From positions 62,001 through 126,000 of the forward strand of contig CANLUC010000002.1 in NCBI GenBank assembly GCA_947494195.1: a DNA stretch of 64,000 nucleotides, in the 5' to 3' direction. Origin of the DNA: an uncultured Nesterenkonia sp. (GTDB lineage Bacteria > Actinomycetota > Actinomycetes > Actinomycetales > Micrococcaceae). The notes below the pieces were generated by a model, which was not told the DNA's origin, ran no database searches, and saw only the letters and a list, made by a program, of their open reading frames with translations. Shown here piece after piece: positions 36,706 to 45,138 of the stretch (positions within the stretch are counted from its first letter, which is position 1; each line of letters starts with the position of its first letter). The position numbers were made by a program, and so were the translations under genes.

Positions 36706-37895
36706 CGTTGCGCCCCTTCCTCGGTCTGCAGCCAGGCCCGGATCTCCTCGGTGTGCTCACCCAGCGTGGGCGGAGCCAGATCGTAGCGTGGGGTCATCGT
36801 GCTGAAGGTCAGCGGGTGCCGGACCCCGGGCACCGCGGCAGCACCCGTCCCCACCTGCACCACCGGCTGCAGGCCGAGTGCCTCGGCGTATTCGACGCCC
36901 TGCTTGATGGTGTTGATCGGACCGCAGGGCACGCCGACCTCGTTGAGCTTCTCGAAGAGCTCCTGGGCCGTGTGCTTGGCGAGCTCCGCCTCCAGGATCG
37001 GACGCAGCTCGTCACGCCGGTCGGTGCGGTCGCCGACGTCGGCGAAGCGCTCGTCCTCGGCGATCTCCGGTATGCCCAGCACCGTGCAGAGACGGCTGAA
37101 CTGGGTGTTGTTGCCGGCGGCGATGATGACGTCGTCGTCAGCGGTGGGCATGGCCTCATAGGGGTACAGCGAGGGGTGGGCGTTGCCCATGCGCATCGGG
37201 GTGGTCCCGCCGCCGACATAGGCATGGGTCTGGTTGACCAGTCCTGACATCGCCGAGGCCATCAGGGACGCCTCCACGTGGGCGCCCTCCCCCGTATGGT
37301 CGCGCTGCCGCAGCGCTGCGAGGATGCCGATCGTGGAGTGCAGCCCGGCCATCACGTCGAACACGCTGATCCCGGCACGGAAGGGTGGCCCGTCCGGTGA
37401 GCCGGTGAGACTCATCAGCCCTGACATGGCCTGCACGATGAGGTCATAGCCGGGGTATTTGGCGCCCTCCCCCTGCGTGCCGAAGCCAGTGATGGAGGAG
37501 TAGATGACGCTCGGGTTGTCCTGGACCACCGAGTCGTAGTCCAGCCCGAACTTCTGCAGACCGCCCGGCTTGAAGTTCTCGATGACGACGTCGGCCCGCG
37601 CCGCCAGGCGCTGGGCTGCGGCGAGGTCCTCGGCATCCCTGAAATCCAGCACGATCGACTTCTTATTGCGGTTGATCGCCGCGTAATAGGTCGAGACTCC
37701 GTCGGGGCGCCGCGGCGGGACCCAGGTGCGGGTGTCATCCCCGGTCGGCCCCTCCACCTTGATCACCTCGGCGCCCAGATCTGCCAGCAGCATGGTGGCA
37801 TACGGGCCCGCGAGCACCCGCGAGAAGTCGGCGATCACGATCCCCTCGAGCGGCAGCGGCGAGCCTGCCGCGGCATGCGAAGCGGTGTCAGTCAT
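36702..37895 (-). CDS. CaiB/BaiF family CoA-transferase (class III)
   Basis: A 397-residue class III CoA-transferase. Its N-terminus LPLEGIVIADFSRVLAGPYATMLLADLGAEVIKVE (about 15-49) is characteristic. It moves CoA from an acyl-CoA such as succinyl-CoA to an acid. GGAGGA lies about eight bases before the ATG. It leads a four-gene unit with the citryl-CoA-lyase-like gene and ligB/ligA. A CGGAC-N4-GTCCG dyad is 61 bases upstream. Confidence 0.9.
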   Translation of the reverse strand: MTDTASHAAAGSPLPLEGIVIADFSRVLAGPYATMLLADLGAEVIKVEGPTGDDTRTWVPPRRPDGVSTYYAAINRNKKSIVLDFRDAEDLAAAQRLAARADVVIENFKPGGLQKFGLDYDSVVQDNPSVIYSSITGFGTQGEGAKYPGYDLIVQAMSGLMSLTGSPDGPPFRAGISVFDVMAGLHSTIGILAALRQRDHTGEGAHVEASLMASAMSGLVNQTHAYVGGGTTPMRMGNAHPSLYPYEAMPTADDDVIIAAGNNTQFSRLCTVLGIPEIAEDERFADVGDRTDRRDELRPILEAELAKHTAQELFEKLNEVGVPCGPINTIKQGVEYAEALGLQPVVQVGTGAAAVPGVRHPLTFSTMTPRYDLAPPTLGEHTEEIRAWLQTEEGAQR

Positions 37896-37955
37896 ATCGG
37901 GTTCCTCCCGGTCGGCCCTGCTGGCGAGACGTCTGTCGGGTCAACAACCGTCATG

Positions 37956-37969
37956 CGGACAAGCGTCCG
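37956..37969. promoter_or_regulatory. CGGAC-N4-GTCCG operator A (CoA-transferase side)
   Basis: Perfect dyad CGGAC-AAGC-GTCCG, 61 bases upstream of the CaiB-type gene. It is one of four related dyads around the aromatic island (see 38079, 40258 and 43122). Confidence 0.7.
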
Positions 37970-38078
37970 TCCTTGTCGTGACCAGTTTCACACCAGACGG
38001 CCGAGAGCGTCAAGCGTCGAGCCACCTGCACTGCAGCGCGCTCTTGGATGAGAAGGATCCCAGCACATAACCAGCGAA

Positions 38079-38092
38079 CGGACTCTTGTCCA
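38079..38092. promoter_or_regulatory. CGGAC-N4-GTCC operator D (amidohydrolase side)
   Basis: CGGAC-TCTT-GTCCA, one mismatch to the dyad consensus, 58 bases before the amidohydrolase ATG. It lies in the same divergent promoter region as operator A, one site for each gene. Confidence 0.55.
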
Positions 38093-38149
38093 CTGTGCGA
38101 ACACGCGCTATTGTGAGTGGCGTCACAGACATCTTCACAGGAGGCTGAC

Positions 38150-39640
38150 ATGAGTTCTGACGCCGCAGCCAATGGCACCGGCGCGCCCGTGCTGTTCAAG
38201 AACGGGATCGTGCTGACCATGGACAAGGACCGGAGCGTGCTGACCCGGGCCGACGTGCTGGTCCGCGGGGACACCATCGCGGCCATCGGGCCCGACCTCG
38301 AGACCCCCGAGCACGCTCAGATCATCGATGCCGCCGGCGGAATCGTCACCCCCGGCTTCATCGACACCCACCGCCACATGTGGCAGACCGCGATGCGCGG
38401 CTACGGCGCCGACTGGACGCTGACCCAATACTTCGTATGGAACTACCTCGAGCATGGGAAGAAGTTCCGCCCCGAGGACATCTACGCCGGGAACCTGCTC
38501 TCCGCCGTGGAGGCTCTCGACGCCGGGGTCACCACCTCGGTGGACTGGTCCCATGGCCTCTCCACCGTGGATCACGCCGATGCCGCGGTGGACGCTCTGC
38601 AGGAGGTCGCGGGGCGGTTCGTCTTCGCCTACGGCAACATTCATGCTGGCCCCTGGGAATGGTCGACCTCACCCGAGTTCCGCGACTTCGTGGATCGTCG
38701 GATCCCCCGCTCGGGGGGATCGATCGGCGATGACATGCTCGGCTTCCAGATGGCCTTCGACGTCACCGGAGATCCAGAGTTTCCGGAGAAGGCGGCCTTC
38801 GAGGTCGCCCGGGACCTCGACGTCGGGGTGACCACCCATGCTGGAGTCTGGGGCGCGACCAACGACGACGGCATTCGGCTCATGCACGAGCACGGATTCA
38901 TGAATGAGAAGACCGTCTACGTCCACGCGGCCACCCTGGGTCAGGATTCATATCAGCGCATCGCCGCCACCGGAGGCGCCGCCTCGGTCTCTGCGGAGTC
39001 GGAGTCCAGCTGCGGCCAGGGATACCCGTCCTCCTGGCAGCTGCGCAAGCACGGCATCCCTGTCTCGCTGTCCGTGGACACCTCGGTCTGGTGGAGCGCG
39101 GACCCCTTCGCGGCGATGCGCTCCACGTTGAGCTCCGATCGCGCCCGCGAGCACTTCGAACACCACGCCACCGGGGAGACCCTCACCAACCTGGGCCTGC
39201 GTGCCGATCAGGTGGTGGAATGGGCGACTCGAGGCGGGGCGAAGGCACTCGGCATGGAGGAGACCATCGGTTCGCTGGAGGTCGGAAAGAAGGCCGACGT
39301 CGTGCTGATCAAGAACGATGACTCCCCTGCGATGTTCCCGATCCTGAACCCGCACGGTCACGTGGTGTTCCAGGCCCAGCGCGGAGACGTGCACACGGTC
39401 ATGGTCAACGGACGGATCGTCAAGCACGAGCACAAGTTGGTCGACGTCGATCTGGCGAAGGTCCGCCGCACGGTGGAGCAGACCGTGGAGCACATCGCCG
39501 GCGAGCTGGGCCGTGAGGAATGGGAGGCCGGCATGAGCCCGGAGGTTCCCGAGACCAAGATCCTCGACAACCCCTACACCTACACCGAGTACCGCACCGA
39601 CACCACGCACGCGGCACAGGGCCGCGGGCCTGGCGCATGA
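38150..39640 (+). CDS. Amidohydrolase / deaminase of the ATZ-TRZ type
   Basis: A protein of 496 residues from the ATG at 38150, which has AGGAGG five bases upstream. It belongs to the metal-dependent amidohydrolase superfamily: the N-terminal beta-sandwich strand GIVTPGFIDTHRHMW carries the HxH pair near residue 72, and the C-terminus has LEVGKKADVVLI. This group includes guanine, hydroxyatrazine and S-adenosylhomocysteine deaminases. Here it lies in an aromatic island and may open or deaminate a heterocycle, but no substrate can be named. It is divergent from the CoA-transferase unit. Confidence 0.85.
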   Translation: MSSDAAANGTGAPVLFKNGIVLTMDKDRSVLTRADVLVRGDTIAAIGPDLETPEHAQIIDAAGGIVTPGFIDTHRHMWQTAMRGYGADWTLTQYFVWNYLEHGKKFRPEDIYAGNLLSAVEALDAGVTTSVDWSHGLSTVDHADAAVDALQEVAGRFVFAYGNIHAGPWEWSTSPEFRDFVDRRIPRSGGSIGDDMLGFQMAFDVTGDPEFPEKAAFEVARDLDVGVTTHAGVWGATNDDGIRLMHEHGFMNEKTVYVHAATLGQDSYQRIAATGGAASVSAESESSCGQGYPSSWQLRKHGIPVSLSVDTSVWWSADPFAAMRSTLSSDRAREHFEHHATGETLTNLGLRADQVVEWATRGGAKALGMEETIGSLEVGKKADVVLIKNDDSPAMFPILNPHGHVVFQAQRGDVHTVMVNGRIVKHEHKLVDVDLAKVRRTVEQTVEHIAGELGREEWEAGMSPEVPETKILDNPYTYTEYRTDTTHAAQGRGPGA

Positions 39641-39667
39641 GACGCTGAGCCGTTTCGCCGCTGCTGA

Positions 39668-39706
39668 ACTTCGGGACTGCACCCAGACAGGGCGCAGTCC
39701 CGAAGT
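39668..39706. terminator. Bidirectional terminator between amidohydrolase and doxX
   Basis: Arms ACTTCGGGACTGC (39668-39680) and GCAGTCCCGAAGT (39694-39706), a perfect 13-bp stem with a 13-base loop, between convergent genes. Confidence 0.7.
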
Positions 39707-39718
39707 GCGTCCACCCAC

Positions 39719-40240
39719 TCAGCGCGCGGCGGCCTTCTTCACCACGGCGGCAAAGGGGATCACCGCGAGAGCAGCCCCGAGCAGGACCGCTGCGCCCACC
39801 CAGGGGGCCGGCTGGAACACCATCTCGAACGCGGATCCGGGCTCAGCCAGCAGGGCATCGAGCGAGAATGCGCCGGCACCGGTGAAGCCCAGCACGGCCG
39901 CCGCCGCCGCGAGGACATAGGGATACTCCCCGCCTCCGGCGATGTTCCAGAACTTCCCCGAGTTCAGCTGCATGGTCACTCCCGCGACCGCCATGGTTCC
40001 GGCTGCCAGCAGGGCGGCCAGCGGAGTGAGCAGCCCGAACAGCAGGCCGATGGCGGCCAGCAGCTCAGAGACCCCGGCGGCGAGCACCATGGCACGGCCC
40101 GGCCGCAGGCCGAGCGCGGCGAAGATCTCTGCCTGCCGACTCAGCCCGTTTCCCCCGAACCAGCCCGCGAGCTTCTGGGTGGCATGGGTGAACAGGATCA
40201 GCGCCAGGACGAGTCGCAGCAGAAGCAATCCGGTTTCCAT
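39719..40240 (-). CDS. DoxX-family membrane protein
   Basis: A 173-residue protein with four helices in the DoxX pattern (LLLRLVLALILFTHATQKLAGWFGGNGL near the start; ELLAAIGLLFGLLTP). In Bacillus the DoxX protein MhqP is encoded beside a ring-cleaving dioxygenase and helps resist quinones. Here it follows the esterase and dioxygenase genes with a 78-base gap that contains a CGGAC-N4-GTCCG dyad, so it may also have its own promoter. Confidence 0.85.
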   Translation of the reverse strand: METGLLLLRLVLALILFTHATQKLAGWFGGNGLSRQAEIFAALGLRPGRAMVLAAGVSELLAAIGLLFGLLTPLAALLAAGTMAVAGVTMQLNSGKFWNIAGGGEYPYVLAAAAAVLGFTGAGAFSLDALLAEPGSAFEMVFQPAPWVGAAVLLGAALAVIPFAAVVKKAAAR

Positions 40241-40257
40241 CAGCGCCTTTCGCTAGT

Positions 40258-40271
40258 CGGACGCATGTCCG
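40258..40271. promoter_or_regulatory. CGGAC-N4-GTCCG operator B (doxX promoter)
   Basis: Perfect dyad CGGAC-GCAT-GTCCG, 17 bases upstream of the doxX start. It matches operators A and C in both arms. Confidence 0.7.
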
Positions 40272-40318
40272 TTACGAGGTCCAGTCTTGCCCGCCGGGAT
40301 TCTCGCGTCAAGACATCC

Positions 40319-40981
40319 TCAGTCCTTGAGGAACCGCCGCAGATAGTCCGCGAGGCGGCGCGCGGCTTCCTCGGAGATGTGGTGCTCGGAGTCGCGGTAG
40401 ACCGTCAGCGTGGTCGAGGCGACGAGCGCCTCGAAGGCCGCTGCAGTCTCCTTCGCCCGGTGCAGCGGCACCCAGGGGTCCTCATCGGCGCAGAACAGCT
40501 CCACCGAGATGCTGCTCATCGCACCCGACGGAGCCTTGGCGAAGTCCCGGGGCCGCGGACCAAGATATCCGCCGGTGTGCAGCACCGCCCCGTCCACGGC
40601 CGGCTGGCGGGTGAGCAGGTACTCGGCGAGCAGGCAGGCTCCCTGCGAGAACCCCAGGACGACGACGGGCGCCCCGCCTGCGTCCCTGCGCTCGAGCAGC
40701 GCGGAGAGCTGTGCCTCCAGGACCTCCAGAGCCTGTCCGAGCTGGGGCTGATTGGACTCCGGCGGTTCCATGAATCTTCCCGGGTACCAGGAGTTCTCGG
40801 CAGCTTCGGGCAGGAACCAGCAGATTCCTTCCACTTCCAGGCCCTCCACCCCCAGGCGGTCCGCGAGCTCGATCCACGCGCCGGGGCTCTGCGTCCGCCC
40901 GTGGACCCCGTAAACCACCAGCCGGGCATCCTCGAGGTCGGCGCCATGGTGGACCATGGGCAGCTGATCATGGGTGGGCAC
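40319..40981 (-). CDS. Alpha/beta hydrolase, carboxylesterase (MhqD-like)
   Basis: A 220-residue alpha/beta hydrolase. The nucleophile elbow GFSQGACLL (about 115-123) and the C-terminal His in HHISEEAARR fit the phospholipase/carboxylesterase group. B. subtilis MhqD, a similar protein encoded beside a dioxygenase, is induced by methylhydroquinone. It is six bases after the VOC dioxygenase gene and so co-transcribed. Confidence 0.85.
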   Translation of the reverse strand: MPTHDQLPMVHHGADLEDARLVVYGVHGRTQSPGAWIELADRLGVEGLEVEGICWFLPEAAENSWYPGRFMEPPESNQPQLGQALEVLEAQLSALLERRDAGGAPVVVLGFSQGACLLAEYLLTRQPAVDGAVLHTGGYLGPRPRDFAKAPSGAMSSISVELFCADEDPWVPLHRAKETAAAFEALVASTTLTVYRDSEHHISEEAARRLADYLRRFLKD

Positions 40982-40987
40982 GTCGGT

Positions 40988-41947
40988 TCAGTCCTCGGTG
41001 CGCAGCGGCTCGAGCTGGGACATGATGTGCTCACGCTCATGCTCGAACTGCGGCGGCAGCATGAAGTGGCTGCCCAGCTCCTCGGGGGACTCGTCGCAGT
41101 CCCAGCCGCCGTCGGCGTGGGTCACCGCAAGTTCGAAGAGCGCCCCGCCGGGGGTCCGCACGTAGTGGGACTTGAAATAGGTCCTGTCTTTGAGCTCGGA
41201 GATGTCGGTGTAGCCAGCGCCTTCGATCTCGAACTTCGAGGCCTCCTGGTTCTCCAAGGTGTCGAAGTTCCAGGCGAAGTGGTGATAGGTGCCGGCGGCA
41301 AAGCGCCAGGTGCCCTGATCATCGGTGCGGTTCCCGCGCAGCTCGACCCAGTTGCCGAAGTCATCCGAGCCCACCTTGAAGCGGGCCACGTCACCCGCCT
41401 CGTTGATGTCTCCACCGAGGAAGAACACGTCCTTGGCGAAGTCCACCATCCGGTCCTGGTCATAGACGTGGATACCCATCCCATAGATCCCGTGGATGGC
41501 ATGCTCTTCCGGAACGCCGTTGCCGGAGTAGCCGCGTCGCGGGTCGCCGTGCACGCCGACAAGCACGTACTCGAGCCCACAGGGGTGGGTCAGTGCGATG
41601 CGACCTTCCCCGAAGAGCTCGGACTGCACGGCATCGATGTCCATGGACTTCAACCGCTGCATCCAGAACTGCAGGGACCCCGCGGGCACAGCAAGCATGA
41701 CCTCCCGCGCCTGGTTCGTTCCGCGGGTGCCGAAGCGTCCCTGTTGAGCCCAGGGAAACGTGGTGAGCACGGCGGAGGGGTCACCGTTGGCGTTGGAATA
41801 ATAGAGGTGGTAGATCGGGACGGAGCCGTCATAGAGCACGGTCTTCTTGATGAAGCGCATCCCCAGGACCTTGGTGTGGAAATCCACATCCTCCTGGGCC
41901 GCGCCGACGGAGAGTGTCACGTGATGAGAGCCGAGCAGGTAGGTCAT
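40988..41947 (-). CDS. VOC-family ring-cleaving dioxygenase (MhqO/MhqE-like)
   Basis: A 319-residue protein of two vicinal-oxygen-chelate modules. Predicted Fe ligands are His near residue 8 (SHHVTLS), His near 221 (HHFAWNF) and Glu near 271 (LFELAVT). It resembles the Bacillus Mhq hydroquinone dioxygenases. With the downstream maleylacetate reductase it would take a hydroquinone-type ring towards 3-oxoadipate. It is flanked by the esterase and the maleylacetate reductase on the same strand. Confidence 0.88.
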   Translation of the reverse strand: MTYLLGSHHVTLSVGAAQEDVDFHTKVLGMRFIKKTVLYDGSVPIYHLYYSNANGDPSAVLTTFPWAQQGRFGTRGTNQAREVMLAVPAGSLQFWMQRLKSMDIDAVQSELFGEGRIALTHPCGLEYVLVGVHGDPRRGYSGNGVPEEHAIHGIYGMGIHVYDQDRMVDFAKDVFFLGGDINEAGDVARFKVGSDDFGNWVELRGNRTDDQGTWRFAAGTYHHFAWNFDTLENQEASKFEIEGAGYTDISELKDRTYFKSHYVRTPGGALFELAVTHADGGWDCDESPEELGSHFMLPPQFEHEREHIMSQLEPLRTED

Positions 41948-41971
41948 GGTGATGCCCTTCTTGAGACGTGA

Positions 41972-43054
41972 TTACGGGTGGGATCGAAGCTCGGAGGGGT
42001 CCTGGCCGGCCCAGGCCGCGCGCAGCAGCCGGACGGCGTCGTCCTGGTGCATGCCCCGCGGATTGCTGGCGGGGACGACCTCGAGGACCTGTGCTGCCGC
42101 CAGCTGGAGGTCCTGTTCCTGCAGTCCGAGGTCCTTCAGCGCGCGCGGTGCGCCGATCCGTGCGCGAAGCTGTTCCACGGCATCCAGTGCGTCCGCTGCG
42201 CCGAGTGCCCGCGCGATGCGGTCACCGGCCGCCGGGGCGGCGTCAAGGTTGAAGGCGAGCACATAGGGCAGCACGACGGCATGGGTCTGGGCATGCGGAA
42301 GACCGAAGCTTCCGCCCAGCACGTGGCAGATCTTGTGGTGCAGACCCGAGCCCGCGGAGGCGAAGGCGGTGGCCGCGAGGTAGGCGCCATATTGCAGCTG
42401 CTGCGGGCCGTCCACTCCCGCGCCGGGGTCCTCGGTGATCTGCACCAGCCCGAGCGCGAGTGCGCGCATCGCCTCTTCGGCCCAGGCGGCATTGAGCGGA
42501 TCGGCGCCCGGCGCCCAGAGCGAGTCCACACAGTGGGCCAGCGCATTGAGCCCGGAGGGGATGCTCAGGGATGTCGGGAGGGTGACGACGAGGTCGACGT
42601 CGTAGATCACGCTGCGGGGCAGCACCGCGTCGTCGACGCCTGTGGTCTTCCTGCCCTGCTCGGTGATCCCCCAGACGTTGGTCGCCTCGGAACCGGCATA
42701 GGTGGTGGGCGCTGCGATCAGCGGCAGCTTCGAGCCCAGGGCGATGGCCTTGCCCAGACCGATCGCTGAGCCTCCACCCACGCAGACCAACAGATCAGCA
42801 TCGACCTGCTCGGCGATCCGAGCCGCGGACTCGGAGTCCTCTGCGGGGACGTGCTGCCGGGCGCCGTCATAGCGGTGCGCCACCGGAAGGACCTCAGCGA
42901 GCTGGTCTGCGGCGGAAGCGGCGCTGCTGGAGGCGATGAGCATCACGCGGCCGGCGGTGAGCCGCTGGACCTCGGCACCGACATCAGTAATCAGGTTGCC
43001 CGCTCCGAAGTGGACGCGCTGACCGAGGGTCTGATGGCTGAAGCTCATCGACAT
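41972..43054 (-). CDS. Maleylacetate reductase
   Basis: A protein of 360 residues from the ATG at 43054, which has AAGGGG six bases upstream. It is an iron-containing alcohol dehydrogenase-fold protein: GGGSAIGLGKAIAL (about 95-108), PTTYAGSEATNVWGI (about 119-133) and GLHHKICHVLGGSF, the segment characteristic of maleylacetate reductases. It reduces maleylacetate to 3-oxoadipate with NAD(P)H. It is first in the unit before the VOC dioxygenase, esterase and doxX genes. Confidence 0.9.
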   Translation of the reverse strand: MSMSFSHQTLGQRVHFGAGNLITDVGAEVQRLTAGRVMLIASSSAASAADQLAEVLPVAHRYDGARQHVPAEDSESAARIAEQVDADLLVCVGGGSAIGLGKAIALGSKLPLIAAPTTYAGSEATNVWGITEQGRKTTGVDDAVLPRSVIYDVDLVVTLPTSLSIPSGLNALAHCVDSLWAPGADPLNAAWAEEAMRALALGLVQITEDPGAGVDGPQQLQYGAYLAATAFASAGSGLHHKICHVLGGSFGLPHAQTHAVVLPYVLAFNLDAAPAAGDRIARALGAADALDAVEQLRARIGAPRALKDLGLQEQDLQLAAAQVLEVVPASNPRGMHQDDAVRLLRAAWAGQDPSELRSHP

Positions 43055-43121
43055 AGCGCGCCCCTTAGGCCCATGACTCCCCGCCAAGGCTCCAGGTGGG
43101 AAGTCACTTGCAACGAAGATG

Positions 43122-43135
43122 CGGACATGTGTCCG
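43122..43135. promoter_or_regulatory. CGGAC-N4-GTCCG operator C (maleylacetate reductase promoter)
   Basis: Perfect dyad CGGAC-ATGT-GTCCG, 67 bases upstream of the maleylacetate reductase start. The flank GATGCGGACA also matches operator A closely. Confidence 0.7.
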
Positions 43136-43204
43136 TCAAGTCATTATGTGATGCGCACCACAGCTTCTGTCAAGGGGTTCTTCGGCCACTCTGACCATCC
43201 GCGC

Positions 43205-44584
43205 TCATGCCGCGCGGCGGAAGGCGGTCTCGATCTGCTCCAGCGTCCGCTCCTTGGTCTCCGGCACCTTCTTCCAGCAGAACAGGAAGGCGGTGAAGCA
43301 GATGAGGGCGAAGCCGGCGAAGATCCAGCCCACCCCGAAGGCGGCGAGTGCGGTGGGGAACAGCAGCGAGACCAGGCCGTTGGCGAGCCAGTGGGCGGTG
43401 GTCACCACGCCCATCGCGGCGGCGCGGACGCCGAGCGGGAAGATCTCCCCGAGCACCACCCAGACCAGTGCGCCCCAGCTGACCTGGAACATGAAGATGA
43501 ACACCGCCAGACAGGCGAGGGTGGCGATGCCCAGCGCGCCGACTTCGTCCGGGGTGGGCAGCGTCAGGTTCACCACCGCCAGGACCGCGAGCGCCAGCGA
43601 GGTGCCAAGCGCGCCGATCAGCAGCATCGGGCGGCGTCCCCAGCGGTCCGTGTAGCTGATCGCGATCCAGACGGCCACGATGTTGAGCACCCCGATGATG
43701 AGGTTCGAACCGATGGCTCCTTCATCGGAGAAGCCGACGTTCTGCAGCGTGGTGGGTGCGTAGTACAGCACCGCGTTGATGCCCATGATCTGCTGGTAGA
43801 CCCCCAGGCCGAAGCCCACTCCGAGGATCGAGAGCACCCAGGGGCGGCGCAGCGCGCGCAGACCGGAGACGCCGTCGCGCTTCTCGGCCTCATGCACCTC
43901 GTGGATCTCGCCGAGCTCCTGGCGGGCCTCCTCCGGGGTGCGGTCGCGCAGCAGCATCTGCTCCGCCTCCGCCTCGCGCCCCTTGTGGACCAGCCACCGC
44001 GGGGTCTCCCGCACCACCGTCAGGCCCAGCGCGAAGAGCACCGAAGGGATCACCGAGAGCCCCAGCATCCATCGCCAGGACTCCACCGGGGCGAACGCCA
44101 CCCCGACCACGAACCCCAGGAACTGACCGATGACGATGGCCAGCACATAGGAGGCGGTCACGCGTCCGCGGATCTTTGCGGGGGCGATCTCGGAGAGATA
44201 CACCGGAAGGACGACGGCGGCCAGGCCGGTGCCCAGTCCGACCACCAGACGTGCGGCGAAGAGCACCTCGGCGTTCGGCGCGAAGGCCATGCCGAGCGGG
44301 GCGACGAGGAACAGCGCGGCGGTGATCAGCAGCACGGCGCGACGGCCGTAGCGGTCCGAGAGCCGCCCGCCCAGACCCGCGCCGATCGCGGCTCCGATCA
44401 TCAGCCCGGTGACGATCGCGCCTTCGGCCCAGCTGGAGAGTTCGAAGTCGCGGCGCAGGTAGACCAGCGCGGCGGAGATGACGCCGGTGTCATAACCCCA
44501 GTTCAGCCCGCCGAGGGCGCCGAAGAGGTAGATCAGGGTGGAGCCCGCGCGCCGGTTCGGTGCGGTGGGTGATGCTGTTTTCAT
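43205..44584 (-). CDS. Sugar-porter-family MFS transporter
   Basis: A protein of 459 residues from the ATG at 44584 (AAGGA five bases before). It has the sugar porter signatures GGLNWGYDTGVISAA (about 22-36), SDRYGRR and TDRWGRR after helices 2 and 8, and PETKERTLEQIE at the C-terminus. Twelve helices are seen. Members carry monosaccharides, inositol or aromatic/dicarboxylic acids with H+. Its position near the aromatic island does not settle the substrate. Confidence 0.9.
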   Translation of the reverse strand: MKTASPTAPNRRAGSTLIYLFGALGGLNWGYDTGVISAALVYLRRDFELSSWAEGAIVTGLMIGAAIGAGLGGRLSDRYGRRAVLLITAALFLVAPLGMAFAPNAEVLFAARLVVGLGTGLAAVVLPVYLSEIAPAKIRGRVTASYVLAIVIGQFLGFVVGVAFAPVESWRWMLGLSVIPSVLFALGLTVVRETPRWLVHKGREAEAEQMLLRDRTPEEARQELGEIHEVHEAEKRDGVSGLRALRRPWVLSILGVGFGLGVYQQIMGINAVLYYAPTTLQNVGFSDEGAIGSNLIIGVLNIVAVWIAISYTDRWGRRPMLLIGALGTSLALAVLAVVNLTLPTPDEVGALGIATLACLAVFIFMFQVSWGALVWVVLGEIFPLGVRAAAMGVVTTAHWLANGLVSLLFPTALAAFGVGWIFAGFALICFTAFLFCWKKVPETKERTLEQIETAFRRAA

Positions 44585-44663
44585 ACGGTCCTTGTTCTCA
44601 TCCTGCGCTGCGCTGAACCTGGTCAGACTAATCGCCCGAGGCTCCGGTGGCAGAATATTGCGC

Positions 44664-45134
44664 ATGCGCATCACTGAGGGCACCCTAGATCACCCTGCCG
44701 TGCGGGAGCTCATCATCGAACATCTCGCGGACATGCATGAGACCTCCCCGCCGGAGAGCATCCACGCGCTGGACCTTCAGGCGCTGCAGAGTCCGGAGCT
44801 GACCTTCTGGAGCGCCTGGCTGGAGAATTCGGCCGAGGACGTGCTGGCGGGGTGCGCCGCGCTCAAGGAGCTGGATCCCGCCCATGGGGAGATCAAGACC
44901 ATGCGCACCGCTCGCGGCGCCCGGGGACGCGGGGTGGCCAGCACCATGGTCCAGCACCTGGTCACCGAGGCCACCGCGCGGGGCTACTCCCGGCTGAGCC
45001 TGGAGACCGGCGTCGAGGACTACTTCGCAGTGGCCCGCCGGCTCTATGCCCGGCATGGTTTCACGGTGTGTCCGCCCTTCGGCGACTACCTTCCGGACCC
45101 GAACAGCGTGTTCATGACCCGCACGCTGGGGTGA
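44664..45134 (+). CDS. GNAT-family N-acetyltransferase
   Basis: A protein of 156 residues from the ATG at 44664. The acetyl-CoA binding motif is RGARGRGVASTMVQHLV (about 85-101), followed by the usual LSLETG strand and YARHGF near the end. It acetylates an amine on an unknown small molecule or protein. Only four bases separate its stop from that of the convergent acyl-CoA dehydrogenase gene. Confidence 0.88.
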   Translation: MRITEGTLDHPAVRELIIEHLADMHETSPPESIHALDLQALQSPELTFWSAWLENSAEDVLAGCAALKELDPAHGEIKTMRTARGARGRGVASTMVQHLVTEATARGYSRLSLETGVEDYFAVARRLYARHGFTVCPPFGDYLPDPNSVFMTRTLG

Positions 45135-45138
45135 TGAC

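Noticed and set aside
42851-44572. Plus-strand frame of about 570 codons opposite the sugar porter
   Set aside because: It is antisense to a well-supported MFS gene, extremely rich in His/Glu/Gln/Gly, and has no start site or domain.
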